From the NCBI GenBank assembly GCA_964542475.1, contig CAZIUL010000004.1, positions 1-64,000 on the forward strand: a DNA stretch of 64,000 nt, in the 5' to 3' direction. Below are positions 43,546-51,745 of this stretch, one piece after another (the first letter of the stretch is position 1; each line of letters begins with the position of its first letter). Origin of the DNA: CAZIUL01 sp964542475 (GTDB lineage: Bacteria > Planctomycetota > B15-G4 > CAYZWU01). Under the pieces are notes generated by a model, which saw only the letters and a program-made list of their open reading frames with translations, was not told the DNA's origin and did no database searches. The translations under genes were made by a program, and so were the position numbers.

Positions 43546-43580
43546 AACTCGCAAATTTCATCCTCTTTGGCCGCGGCACC
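43546..43580 (-). repeat. Single decayed end of the TA-flanked palindromic element (I)
   Basis: TA is followed by a diverged right-arm end (ACTCGCAAATTTCATCCTC, then GGCCGCGGCACC). No second arm follows. It is the last copy in the window. Confidence 0.6.
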
Positions 43581-43590
43581 AAAACCATTC

Positions 43591-43624
43591 GTCTACGTCT
43601 ACGTTAACGTCTACGTTCTACGTC
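43591..43624 (+). repeat. GTCTAC simple repeat with central GTTAAC
   Basis: Units of GTCTAC and ACGTCT surround ACGTTAACGT, giving a short near-palindromic array just before the 3' end of the TIGR03087-type glycosyltransferase gene. Confidence 0.75.
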
Positions 43625-43650
43625 CGACATCTCTTTCTCCTCTCTTCTCT

Positions 43651-44856
43651 CTACTCTCTTCCCCCTGCCGCTTCTTCGAGTATCCTTTCGTATTCGATGA
43701 GCTTGTCATCCCAGGCAAAATGTTTTTTTACGAACTCCTGTCCTGCACAGGCGATCTTGCGCGCGCGCGCAGGATCCCTCCAGAGCTCGACTATTTTCGA
43801 TGCCATCTCCCGGTCGCTGTCCACAACCAGATAGTCCCTGCCCGGTTTTGCGCTGATACCGCGGGCGGCCTGCCCGGTCAACACCACGGGCAGCTCCATG
43901 CTCATGGCTTCGAGAATCTTCGTTTGGATGCCCCTGGCGATGGACAGGGGAATAACAGCCGTTGTGGCGGCGCGAAGGTACGGACGCGCATCAGGCACCG
44001 TCCCTGTAACGATGATTGATTTGCCGTTGTGCAGCGACCGCACCTTCGAAGACGGATTCGAACCGACGACAAGAAAAAGCGCGTCGGGTATCTGCTCTGA
44101 AACCAGCGGAAAGACCTTGTCGGCAAAACGCACGACCGCCTCGCAGTTAGGCATGTAATCCATGGCGCCTACAAAGATCAACACAGGACGATGCTCACCG
44201 GCCAGGCTCGGTTCGGGTGGTATATCAAGCTTGTAATAGTCGAAATCGACTCCCATGGGAATCGCCCGAAGATCCATGGAACCGTCCCTCTCCGCCAGCA
44301 CGCGGCCTTCCTCTCTAGTGACAACAATCGAGGTTTTCGCTCGGCCGGAAGCCATCAGTTCGTAGTTAAAAAGCCTCCGCCCCTCCAGCGCATAGATCCA
44401 CTTGAGCGGCGGCCTTGTCGTACGCGCATACTGGAGCCACTTCTGCGAATCCAGATCCACGAAGTCAACAACCAGAGGCACATCCAGGTCGATAAGATAT
44501 GGGATCATTCCTGATGAGTAGGCCACTGCGACATCAACACTCAGCCGCTTAACAGCCTCTTTCACCTTCCGTTTTAGCTTGGACGAAAAAAAGTAGCTCA
44601 TTGTCAACGGCTGAGAAGAAAACAGCGCGGCAATGGACCTGAACTTACCCATGACCGGGTTCAGGTACTCTACCTCCACCGTGCGGCAAAACCCACGCAG
44701 ATGGTCTGCGCCGTTAAGATCCTCACTCACATCCGCCAAGCAGAAAAGATGCACTTCATGGCGCCGCGCAAGGTGTCGGATGGGATAGTATGAGCGGATT
44801 TTATCACCCTTTCGGGGAGGGTATGGAATACGGTGGCATAGGTATATGATTTTCAT
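43651..44856 (-). CDS. Glycosyltransferase, exosortase A system-associated (TIGR03087 type)
   Basis: A 401-residue GT4 enzyme whose opening, MKIIYLCHRIPYPPRKGDKIRSY, is characteristic of the sugar transferase family tied to exosortase A/EpsH1 polysaccharide loci. The donor domain has FVGAMDYMPNCEAV, LVVGSNPSSKV, VTGTVPDARPYL and the closing ARGIQTKILEAMSMELPVV with the E-x7-E-like pair. It would act on the cytoplasmic face, building the lipid-linked repeat unit. It lies downstream of the chain-length gene with a 42-base gap. Confidence 0.92.
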   Translation of the reverse strand: MKIIYLCHRIPYPPRKGDKIRSYYPIRHLARRHEVHLFCLADVSEDLNGADHLRGFCRTVEVEYLNPVMGKFRSIAALFSSQPLTMSYFFSSKLKRKVKEAVKRLSVDVAVAYSSGMIPYLIDLDVPLVVDFVDLDSQKWLQYARTTRPPLKWIYALEGRRLFNYELMASGRAKTSIVVTREEGRVLAERDGSMDLRAIPMGVDFDYYKLDIPPEPSLAGEHRPVLIFVGAMDYMPNCEAVVRFADKVFPLVSEQIPDALFLVVGSNPSSKVRSLHNGKSIIVTGTVPDARPYLRAATTAVIPLSIARGIQTKILEAMSMELPVVLTGQAARGISAKPGRDYLVVDSDREMASKIVELWRDPARARKIACAGQEFVKKHFAWDDKLIEYERILEEAAGGRE

Positions 44857-44898
44857 TCCGGAACATTTGCGTGCATACTGTTGCGCATACGGAATACG

Positions 44899-46560
44899 CT
44901 AACTCAGCGCCTCCCTGATCTCATTCACCTTTTCTATTACGGCAAGCGGGATCAGCTGCGGGTATTGGTTACAGATAAACATGATGGCCACGATGCTGAA
45001 AATCACAAGAAGCGATGATGACGTGAACAGCATCTTTCGCCACCTGATGGCCCTGACATCGGCTTCGGTCACTATCCGGTTGACCATTCCCAGGACCGGT
45101 TTCTTCAAACGGACCGCCACCTCCTCTTGAGTGGAGAAGGATGTTCTCAGGATCTCGCCGATAAGAGCGAAAATGAGTCCAAGCCCGAGACCGATGAAAA
45201 GCGAGATTATGAGTATTATCATGGTAACGGGGTTCTTGGGCACCGAAGGCGGCGTTGCCGGGGTCAACACTTCGAACGTCTGATCCTTGAATGTGGGTCT
45301 GTCCTCCCAGACGCCCCCTACCTTGAAAACCGTCTTGAACGACTTCACCCGGTCCTTGAGCGGCTGGATCTCTTCGTGAGCCCTCTGGTACTCGGTCCTC
45401 GACAGCTCTATTTCGGCCATGAGCCTGTCTCTTTCAGCCATCAGCCCGGGAAGAACACGGACCTTGGAATCCACCTCCTCCAGCCTCTCCTCGTTGAGTC
45501 TCAAGGTTTCCACGGCGTTTTCATGCTGGGGCTTTAACTGATCAAGAACAGCAACCTTTGTGTTGTATTCCGGATTGGGTTTCCCCGTAAAACCCTCGAG
45601 AATGTACTTCATATCCTCCATATCATCCATGTGCTTCTTTGCGGCCTCCACGGCCTCGCGGAGCGTAATCAGCTCCGGGTGGGTTTCAACCAGGCGTACG
45701 GCCTTGTCGTCATATTGCTTCCTCTTTTTCTTCCAGTCTGTCATGGCCTCCGCGTAATCCGGGTTAATCGACTTCTTTTCCTCGTTTACCGTGGGTGAGA
45801 GGTTCTCAAGTTCGGCTTCCAGCCTTGCGATCTGCTTCCCGTAGCTCAGCACCACGGCACGGCTGTCATCGATCGCTTTCGTCAAATCGGTCTTCTGCCG
45901 GTTCAGCTCATCGAGTGTCCCCAGGGCGGCGTAGTCCTCGTCCCTCTCAAACTTATCCAGTTCCTGTTGCGCCAAGTTGTAGGATTCCAGGCGCTCTCTC
46001 AGAACAACATCCGCCCTCTCCAAGCGATCCCCGTAACCTTTTTCGTAGTTTATTATCTTCAGGTCGATCCAGTTGTCTCGCATCGTGTTGCAGAAATCCG
46101 CAGCCTTTTGCGGGTCACGCCATGTGAATTTGAACTCGACCTGCGTCTCGCCAACAGGGTCAGGATTGATGAGAACGTCCAGCGACTCGCCGGCCTTCCC
46201 GATGAAATCCATAAGATCCCCTGAGTTCCGGGCCTTTATGTACTCCTCCCATTCGAGCTCCTTCAGCACTTCCATGATCCTGCTGTTGGATCTGATCTCG
46301 CTCATGAGGGTTTGCCTTTTCACCGCGACCTTCCTGTCTTTGAGGGCTTTTTCCAGCGCGGTGTCATCAACGAGCTGCGATTCCCTCAAAACAAACAGGG
46401 TCGAGGATTCATAAGTGGCCGGCCAGAGCTGGGCGAGGCCTATCCCCAGGAGAAGTATTATTACCGTTACCAAAGCAATGACGTACCACCTCTCCCTAGT
46501 CAGGAAAAGGTATCGCCTTAGTTGATCCTGGACACTCGCCTCTTCTATTTCATTGGGCAT
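44899..46560 (-). CDS. Polysaccharide chain-length determinant (Wzz/GumC type, exosortase locus)
   Basis: A 553-residue inner-membrane protein with two helices flanking a large periplasmic coiled-coil region. The first helix is VIALVTVIILLLGIGLAQ (~residue 30), followed by the Wzz signature WPATYESSTLFVL; residues ~190-390 are coiled coil; the second helix is near 445-465 after the Pro-rich PATPPSVPKNP motif. A third hydrophobic stretch occurs near 515. Such proteins control polymer length and bridge to the outer-membrane exporter. There is no attached or adjacent tyrosine-kinase domain, which many such loci carry. AGGGA precedes the ATG. Confidence 0.9.
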   Translation of the reverse strand: MPNEIEEASVQDQLRRYLFLTRERWYVIALVTVIILLLGIGLAQLWPATYESSTLFVLRESQLVDDTALEKALKDRKVAVKRQTLMSEIRSNSRIMEVLKELEWEEYIKARNSGDLMDFIGKAGESLDVLINPDPVGETQVEFKFTWRDPQKAADFCNTMRDNWIDLKIINYEKGYGDRLERADVVLRERLESYNLAQQELDKFERDEDYAALGTLDELNRQKTDLTKAIDDSRAVVLSYGKQIARLEAELENLSPTVNEEKKSINPDYAEAMTDWKKKRKQYDDKAVRLVETHPELITLREAVEAAKKHMDDMEDMKYILEGFTGKPNPEYNTKVAVLDQLKPQHENAVETLRLNEERLEEVDSKVRVLPGLMAERDRLMAEIELSRTEYQRAHEEIQPLKDRVKSFKTVFKVGGVWEDRPTFKDQTFEVLTPATPPSVPKNPVTMIILIISLFIGLGLGLIFALIGEILRTSFSTQEEVAVRLKKPVLGMVNRIVTEADVRAIRWRKMLFTSSSLLVIFSIVAIMFICNQYPQLIPLAVIEKVNEIREALS

Positions 46561-46598
46561 GGTTTATATCCCTGCTATCACGCCGAGGGTATCGCTTG

Positions 46599-47411
46599 TT
46601 AATAGCCGTAGCCGCCCCCGTAGCCGCCCCTCCCGTAACGGCCTCCGGCCTGAACGCCTTCCCCGAAGGTGTCTATCATCATATCCATCCTGTTCACGCC
46701 TGTAATCAGTTGAACCGCGGGCTGCAGCGGCGACAATATCGTTTTAACGAATAGCTTCAGGTATCCTACAATGGACGGCGTAAAATAAATGATGTCGTCC
46801 TCCCTGAGGAGTATGTTGTCCCTGGAATATCCTCCGTGCGTCATATCATCGATGTCGCAATAGATAACCAAAGGATGTACCGGGTCCGCCCTGACAACCT
46901 TGATGTTATCCAGATCCACGTCGATGCTGTCGTAGTTGACGCTTTGTACGAGATCATAAAGGGTCTGATCACCCCTGAATGTAACAACCATGTTCTTGTC
47001 CGTGTCGAGATGGACAAAGATCTTTTTGCTTACCACGTTGCCCGGAATAACCGTAATGCTGATATACTTGTAGTAATGAGCGAATCGGGTGTCCAGCATG
47101 GAGGCTATCTCCTTGCTGGTCAAGCCGGCGACATAGGTTTCCCCAATCTGCGGGAAATTGACGGTGCCGTCCATACGGATTGTTAGAGATCCCTGAAGCT
47201 CAACATTGAAGGTGTCAGCGAACGTGAATGAATCTCCCACCCCGTAATAGAAGAGCTCGTTGGCGTTGCCGCTGTACTTTCTTCCAAACCCTCTTTCATT
47301 GAGAATCTGGAGAACCCGGGCATCGTCCGTTGTATAACATGCGGTAAACAGAAAAAAAGCCGATCCAAGCACTAAGGCGCAACGAAGCGCTTTCGATGAT
47401 GCCTGTTTCAC
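46599..47411 (-). CDS. Polysaccharide export lipoprotein (Wza type) with Gly/Tyr-rich tail
   Basis: A 270-residue outer-membrane export protein. The start is GTG at 47411, where GGAGG lies 5 bases upstream; longer frames lack a site. A lipoprotein signal ends LFTAC. The poly_export domain follows (YGVGDSFTFADTFNVELQG through FPQIGETYVAGLTSKEIA), then a SLBB-like segment (FVHLDTDKNMVVTF) and a hydrophobic C-terminal region. The last residues are GGRYGRGGYGGGYGY, an unusual low-complexity tail after the membrane-spanning part. It would form the outer-membrane channel for the polymer. Confidence 0.9.
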   Translation of the reverse strand: MKQASSKALRCALVLGSAFFLFTACYTTDDARVLQILNERGFGRKYSGNANELFYYGVGDSFTFADTFNVELQGSLTIRMDGTVNFPQIGETYVAGLTSKEIASMLDTRFAHYYKYISITVIPGNVVSKKIFVHLDTDKNMVVTFRGDQTLYDLVQSVNYDSIDVDLDNIKVVRADPVHPLVIYCDIDDMTHGGYSRDNILLREDDIIYFTPSIVGYLKLFVKTILSPLQPAVQLITGVNRMDMMIDTFGEGVQAGGRYGRGGYGGGYGY

Positions 47412-47706
47412 TATCACCTCCAGGAGCTTCAAGGGCGCATGTCGCAGGAAAAGGTACAATGCATTTCTCCTCTTCCAAAACCAATTTCGATCAAAAGAAA
47501 AAATAATCTACTGCACTCACCCGGAACAAGGCGTCGATCCGATGCAAAAGGGCGCGGTCGATGGAAATCGATTCCCTTGAATGCATGCCTTGGGACAATC
47601 GACGCTAAAGTGTTCAGGTGAAAGGCAATGCCTCACTACCAATATTTCGTCTTTTTTCAAGATAAAATGAACGATCTTCAGATATTGGAAACGATTTCAC
47701 CGGATT
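47412..47706. other. Intergenic DNA upstream of the export operon
   Basis: This gap probably holds the promoter of the leftward export operon. I see no clear promoter pair, terminator or RNA. Confidence 0.45.
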
Positions 47707-47760
47707 ATCCGTGTTTATACGTGTCCATCCGTGGTTCTCTTTTTCTTCCTCTTACTATAG
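47707..47760 (-). repeat. AGAACCACGGATGG-type interspersed repeat, copy 3
   Basis: Read on the minus strand it starts CTATAG at the stop codon of the dTDP-glucose dehydratase gene, then a purine-rich run, GAGAACCACGGATGG and ACACGTATAAACACGGAT. This is the best-preserved copy and is in inverted orientation to 22063-22110. Confidence 0.8.
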
Positions 47761-48777
47761 CCTCTCTTCATACTGTTTCCTGTAGTACTCCCTGTACTCT
47801 CCGCTTTTAACCCTTTCCCACCACTTCCTGTTGCCAACATACCAATCAACGGTTTCCTTGAGCGCCTCCTCGAACCGGAACGCGGGCTCCCATCCGAGCT
47901 TGGAATGAATGTATGAAGCGTCTATCGCATACCTGCGGTCGTGCCCAGGCCTGTCCTTTACGAACTCTATCAGCGATTCGTCCTTTCCGAGCACTCCCAG
48001 GATCGACTTTACTATCTCGATGTTTGTTTTCTCGCAGTTACCGCCGATGTTGTACACATCGCCGGGCTCGCCCTTCTCCAGGACCGTTTTGATTGCGCTG
48101 CAGTGATCTTCCACAAAAAGCCAGTCCCTTATGTTCAGGCCGTCTCCGTAGATCGGCAGCTTCTCGCCTTCTACGGCGTTGGAAATCATCAAAGGGATCA
48201 GCTTCTCCGGAAACTGGTAGGGACCGTAGTTGTTCGAGCAACGGGTAATCATCCCGGGAAAGTCGAACGTGTGACATGCCGCACGCACAAGAAGGTCCGC
48301 GCCGGTCTTGGAAGCGGAATAGGGAGAGTTGGGGCTCAACGGTGTGCTTTCCGTAAAAAGCCCTTCGGCACCAAGGGAGCCGTACACCTCATCCGTGGAC
48401 ACCTGCACGAACCTGGAAACGCCGGCCTCGCGCGAGCAGTCAATCAGTGTCTGGGTTCCCAGCACATTTGTCCGGATGAAGATACCGGGATCCAGAATTG
48501 AACGGTCCACATGGGATTCCGCGGCAAAGTTCACGACCCAGTCCACGCCGTGCTTCTTCAAGACATCCAGCACAAACCCGCCGTCCGTAATATCGCCCCT
48601 CTCGAAAATATACCTGGGATCCTTTTCCACGGATACGAGGTTCTCGAGGTTTCCGGCGTAAGTCAAGCTGTCAAAGTTCACCAGGGATATGTCCCTTCCC
48701 GCGGTTTCGCGCAGGTAGTACTGAACGAAATTAGCCCCAATGAACCCGGCTCCTCCGGTGACCAAAAGCGTCTGCAT
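47755..48777 (-). CDS. rfbB: dTDP-glucose 4,6-dehydratase
   Basis: A 340-residue SDR enzyme that converts dTDP-glucose to dTDP-4-keto-6-deoxyglucose. It has the NAD motif VTGGAGFIGANFVQYYL, the FDSLTYAGNLENL segment specific to RmlB, FAAESHVDRSI, the STDEVYG strand with the catalytic residues, the YSASK active-site Tyr/Lys, and TRCSNNYGPYQFPEKLIPL. Length is normal. AAGGAA precedes the ATG. It belongs with rfbD and the nucleotidyltransferase to its right; together they make a dTDP-deoxyhexose, most likely for the adjacent exopolysaccharide. Confidence 0.95.
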   Translation of the reverse strand: MQTLLVTGGAGFIGANFVQYYLRETAGRDISLVNFDSLTYAGNLENLVSVEKDPRYIFERGDITDGGFVLDVLKKHGVDWVVNFAAESHVDRSILDPGIFIRTNVLGTQTLIDCSREAGVSRFVQVSTDEVYGSLGAEGLFTESTPLSPNSPYSASKTGADLLVRAACHTFDFPGMITRCSNNYGPYQFPEKLIPLMISNAVEGEKLPIYGDGLNIRDWLFVEDHCSAIKTVLEKGEPGDVYNIGGNCEKTNIEIVKSILGVLGKDESLIEFVKDRPGHDRRYAIDASYIHSKLGWEPAFRFEEALKETVDWYVGNRKWWERVKSGEYREYYRKQYEERL

Positions 48778-48994
48778 TGATGTTCCTTTTCATCTAGGGT
48801 GGAAAGGTCCGTGCCGGTTCATCCGGCAAGACAGGGACCGATCTGTGAACGTAACATCCGGTCGGTAAAATCAGCTGCCAACCGCTGCCGGACACGATAT
48901 CGACACATCCCAGGAGGTTCCAGACTATTCTCCGTAAAATTCAGCAGAGCAAAGACAACCCGCAACCTTGAACCGCTGAACCTTGAACCACCGT

Positions 48995-49858
48995 CTAAGT
49001 CTTTCGTGGCCCGATATAATCCTCCAGGGCCTCCTCCCACCCCCTCATCCTGTCTCCGATGGTGTGCCGCAGGTGAAAATTATCTAGAATCGAATGAGCG
49101 GGCCGCTTTGCCGGGCGGTCCAGCTTGTCCGATGTGATCGGATTGACCTTGACATGGGTCAGGCCTGCCTTATCCAGTATGACGCGAGCGAAATCGAACC
49201 ACGATGCGGAACCGTTGTTCGAGCAATGATAGATGCCGTAGGGAGGCCTCATGGATGCGATGCGCACAAGCTCGGAAGCCAGATCAGGCGCGTAGGTCGG
49301 GCACCCTGTCTGATCGTTCACAACATCGAGGCTTTCCTTCTCCCCGGCGACCCGGATGATCGTGTCAACGAAATTTTTACCACCGGGGCCGTATAGCCAC
49401 TGCGTCCTGACGATCCAGTGCTTCTGGTTGTTTCTGCCGACCCACTGCTCGCCTGCCAGCTTCGAGCGGCCGTAAGCGCTTGTGATGCACACCGGATCGT
49501 CTTCGCGGTAGGGCTCACGTTTTTCGCCGTCAAAGACATAATCCGTGCTTACATGAACGATCTCCGCCCCGGCCTCGGACGATGCCCTGGCCAGGTTACC
49601 GGCTCCTATCCCGTTAATCTTGTAAGCTTCCACGAACCGGCTCTCACAGACGTCCACATCTGTCATGGCAGCGCAGTTGATCAACAGGTCGGGGGAAAAC
49701 TCACCCACGAAGGCGAGCGTGTCGTCCAGGGAAGTGATATCGAAATCATCGATGTCCACGCCCTTGACCACCCATGAAGCGGGAGGGTTCTCGATGACCT
49801 TGTGCCCGAGCATGCCCTTGGCACCGGTTACGAGAACGCGTTTTTTTGAGTTTTCCAT
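48995..49858 (-). CDS. rfbD: dTDP-4-dehydrorhamnose reductase
   Basis: A 287-residue SDR that reduces dTDP-4-keto-rhamnose to dTDP-L-rhamnose. The start is ATG 49858 (MENSKKRVLVTG), preceded by AAAGG. It shows VTGAKGMLGHKVI, INCAAMTDVDVCE, HVSTDYVFDG, the YGRSKLAGE active site and RTQWLYGPGGKNFVDTI, all typical of RmlD. No rmlC (3,5-epimerase) is found in the window, so either rmlC is elsewhere or the product is a sugar other than L-rhamnose. Confidence 0.92.
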   Translation of the reverse strand: MENSKKRVLVTGAKGMLGHKVIENPPASWVVKGVDIDDFDITSLDDTLAFVGEFSPDLLINCAAMTDVDVCESRFVEAYKINGIGAGNLARASSEAGAEIVHVSTDYVFDGEKREPYREDDPVCITSAYGRSKLAGEQWVGRNNQKHWIVRTQWLYGPGGKNFVDTIIRVAGEKESLDVVNDQTGCPTYAPDLASELVRIASMRPPYGIYHCSNNGSASWFDFARVILDKAGLTHVKVNPITSDKLDRPAKRPAHSILDNFHLRHTIGDRMRGWEEALEDYIGPRKT

Positions 49859-49942
49859 TGGTGACCTTTCATGATGAAACAGAAGCCATGCATGGTGTTG
49901 AGGCAAGAAAGGCGAAAGCTTCACACCTCCGGCTTGATCCGT

Positions 49943-50668
49943 TTACTGGTTGTTCGCGCCGCCTTTTTTCACGAGCTCAGAAGATTTGAAAAGGGAATTG
50001 AAGGTTCCGGCATCCGTCCACCAACCGTCAAGGACAAGATATGTCATATCGCCGCGTCCAATATAGTAGTTGTTGACATCGGTTATTTCGAGCTCGCCGC
50101 GTTCGGACGGCTTGAGCGACTTGATGATATCGAAGACCGAGTTGTCATACATGTAGAAACCAATCACTGCCAGATTGGACTTGGGTTCGGACGGCTTCTC
50201 AACTATAGCTTTAACGCGGTCGCCGTCCAGTTCTGCCACGCCGAAGCGCTGCGGATCATCCACCTCTTTCAGAATGATTTTGGCCCCGGAAGGCTGACTG
50301 ATGTAATCCTCGACAGCCGTCTTTATGCTCTTCTCGATGATGTTGTCGCCAAGCACCACTATGATTCTGTCCCCTCCGGCAAACCGCTCCGCAAGGCCGA
50401 GAGCCTCCGCTATGCCGCCCTCTCCCTTCTGGTACGCATAAAGAAGGTTCACGCCGAACTCCTCTCCGTTCCCCAGAAGTTTCAGGAAGTCACCAGCGCT
50501 GTTTCCGCCCGTTACAATAAGTATGTCCTCGATTCCCGCGAGCTTCAGGCTTTCGATGGGATAATGAATCATCGGCTTGTCATAGATAGGCAGCAGATGC
50601 TTGTTCGTCACTTTCGTCAACGGGCTGAGCCTCGAGCCCAAACCTCCGGCAAGTATCACGCCTTTCAT
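49943..50668 (-). CDS. rfbA: Glucose-1-phosphate thymidylyltransferase-like nucleotidyltransferase
   Basis: A 241-residue sugar-nucleotidyltransferase. The signature GGLGSRLSPLTKVTNKHLLPI matches RmlA-type enzymes, as do YPIESLKLAGIEDILIV, the VVLGDNII Asp motif, EKPSEPKSNLAVIGFYMYD and LDGWWTDAGTF. It would join glucose-1-phosphate to dTTP to start the dTDP-sugar branch. It is about 50 residues shorter than E. coli RmlA and resembles the short subgroup. GGAG precedes the ATG by 8 bases. Confidence 0.88.
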   Translation of the reverse strand: MKGVILAGGLGSRLSPLTKVTNKHLLPIYDKPMIHYPIESLKLAGIEDILIVTGGNSAGDFLKLLGNGEEFGVNLLYAYQKGEGGIAEALGLAERFAGGDRIIVVLGDNIIEKSIKTAVEDYISQPSGAKIILKEVDDPQRFGVAELDGDRVKAIVEKPSEPKSNLAVIGFYMYDNSVFDIIKSLKPSERGELEITDVNNYYIGRGDMTYLVLDGWWTDAGTFNSLFKSSELVKKGGANNQ

Positions 50669-50806
50669 GCTTGAATCTCCACATTCGAGTACGATTCATA
50701 AAAAAAACAGCGGGCACGATCAGGCGAAGAACGCCCGGCTGTTCCCCTTGCCTGTTCCCACCGCCTGAAAAGATACAAAAGAAACCATGACAATGAAACA
50801 GGACTT

Positions 50807-51745
50807 TTAGAACATCTTGCCGCGGTACCAATCCACTGTGCGTCTGAGACCTTCCTCGAGGCCCACCTCTACCCGGTAATCGAACGCTTTTTCAGCCATT
50901 GAGATATCTGCAACAGAGTGTCTGATATCCCCCTTCCTCGGCTCCTCATAAACGGGCTCTATGCCCTCGGCCCCAACGATATCCCGGATCACTCGGAAAA
51001 GCTCGTTTATGGTCGTGGCCTTCCCGCAGGCGGTGTTGTACGACGTTCCGTCCGAGAGATCCGACCAGGCGGCTTTCAGGTTGGCACTCACCGCGTTATC
51101 CACATAGGTAAAGTCACGGGACTGCTCACCGTCACCGTAGATCACAGGGCGCTTTCCCTCCAGGAGACTGGTCACGAAAAGCGAGATCACACCCGAGTAG
51201 GGTGAGGACGGATCCTGCTTCGGACCGAAGATGTTGAAATACCGGGTTACAACCGTGTCCAGCCCGTAAACCTTGCTGAAGACCCTGCAAAACTGCTCGC
51301 TGGTCAGCTTGTTCACCGCGTATGGTGAAATGGGATTCTCACGCATGGTTTCAACCTTGGGAAGAGTCTCTGAATCCCCGTAGGCCGATGATGACCCGGC
51401 GTATATCACTTTCCTGACACCCTCATCCCTTGCGGCCATGAGAAGGTTGACCGTCCCGTCTATGTTGTTCTTGTTGCTTGTTATCGGGTCCAGAACGGAT
51501 TTCGTCACCGAAGGAAGAGCGGCTTCATGGAAGACGATCTCCACACCCTTGACAGCCGAGCGGATCGCTTCAGCGTCTCTCAAGTCACCCTCTATTAGCC
51601 GCACACCTTCTAAGTCGTCGAGGTTCTCGCGGCGGCCGGTCAAGAAATTGTCGAACACGATGACATCGTCACCCTTCTTCAGCAGCGTTTCTGCAATGTT
51701 CGACCCAATAAATCCGGCTCCGCCTGTCACAAGACAGCTTGTCAT
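50807..51745 (-). CDS. NAD-dependent sugar epimerase (UDP-hexose 4-epimerase type)
   Basis: A 312-residue extended SDR. Visible motifs are VTGGAGFIGSNIAETLL, DNFLTGRRENL, FHEAALPSVTKSVLDP, SSSAYGDS and the YAVNK active site, then RYFNIFGPKQDPSSPYSGVIS, which resembles WbpP/TviC UDP-GlcNAc(A) 4-epimerases more than GalE. It likely interconverts a UDP-N-acetylhexosamine. Its start overlaps the stop of the UDP-GlcNAc 2-epimerase gene (51742-51745), consistent with both working on UDP-HexNAc. Confidence 0.85.
   Translation of the reverse strand: MTSCLVTGGAGFIGSNIAETLLKKGDDVIVFDNFLTGRRENLDDLEGVRLIEGDLRDAEAIRSAVKGVEIVFHEAALPSVTKSVLDPITSNKNNIDGTVNLLMAARDEGVRKVIYAGSSSAYGDSETLPKVETMRENPISPYAVNKLTSEQFCRVFSKVYGLDTVVTRYFNIFGPKQDPSSPYSGVISLFVTSLLEGKRPVIYGDGEQSRDFTYVDNAVSANLKAAWSDLSDGTSYNTACGKATTINELFRVIRDIVGAEGIEPVYEEPRKGDIRHSVADISMAEKAFDYRVEVGLEEGLRRTVDWYRGKMF

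Noticed and set aside
7391..43580. Element copies as integron attC sites or as a CRISPR array
   Set aside because: No integrase, no attC core sites (GTTRRRY type) and copies in both orientations; spacing is kilobases, with genes rather than short spacers between them.
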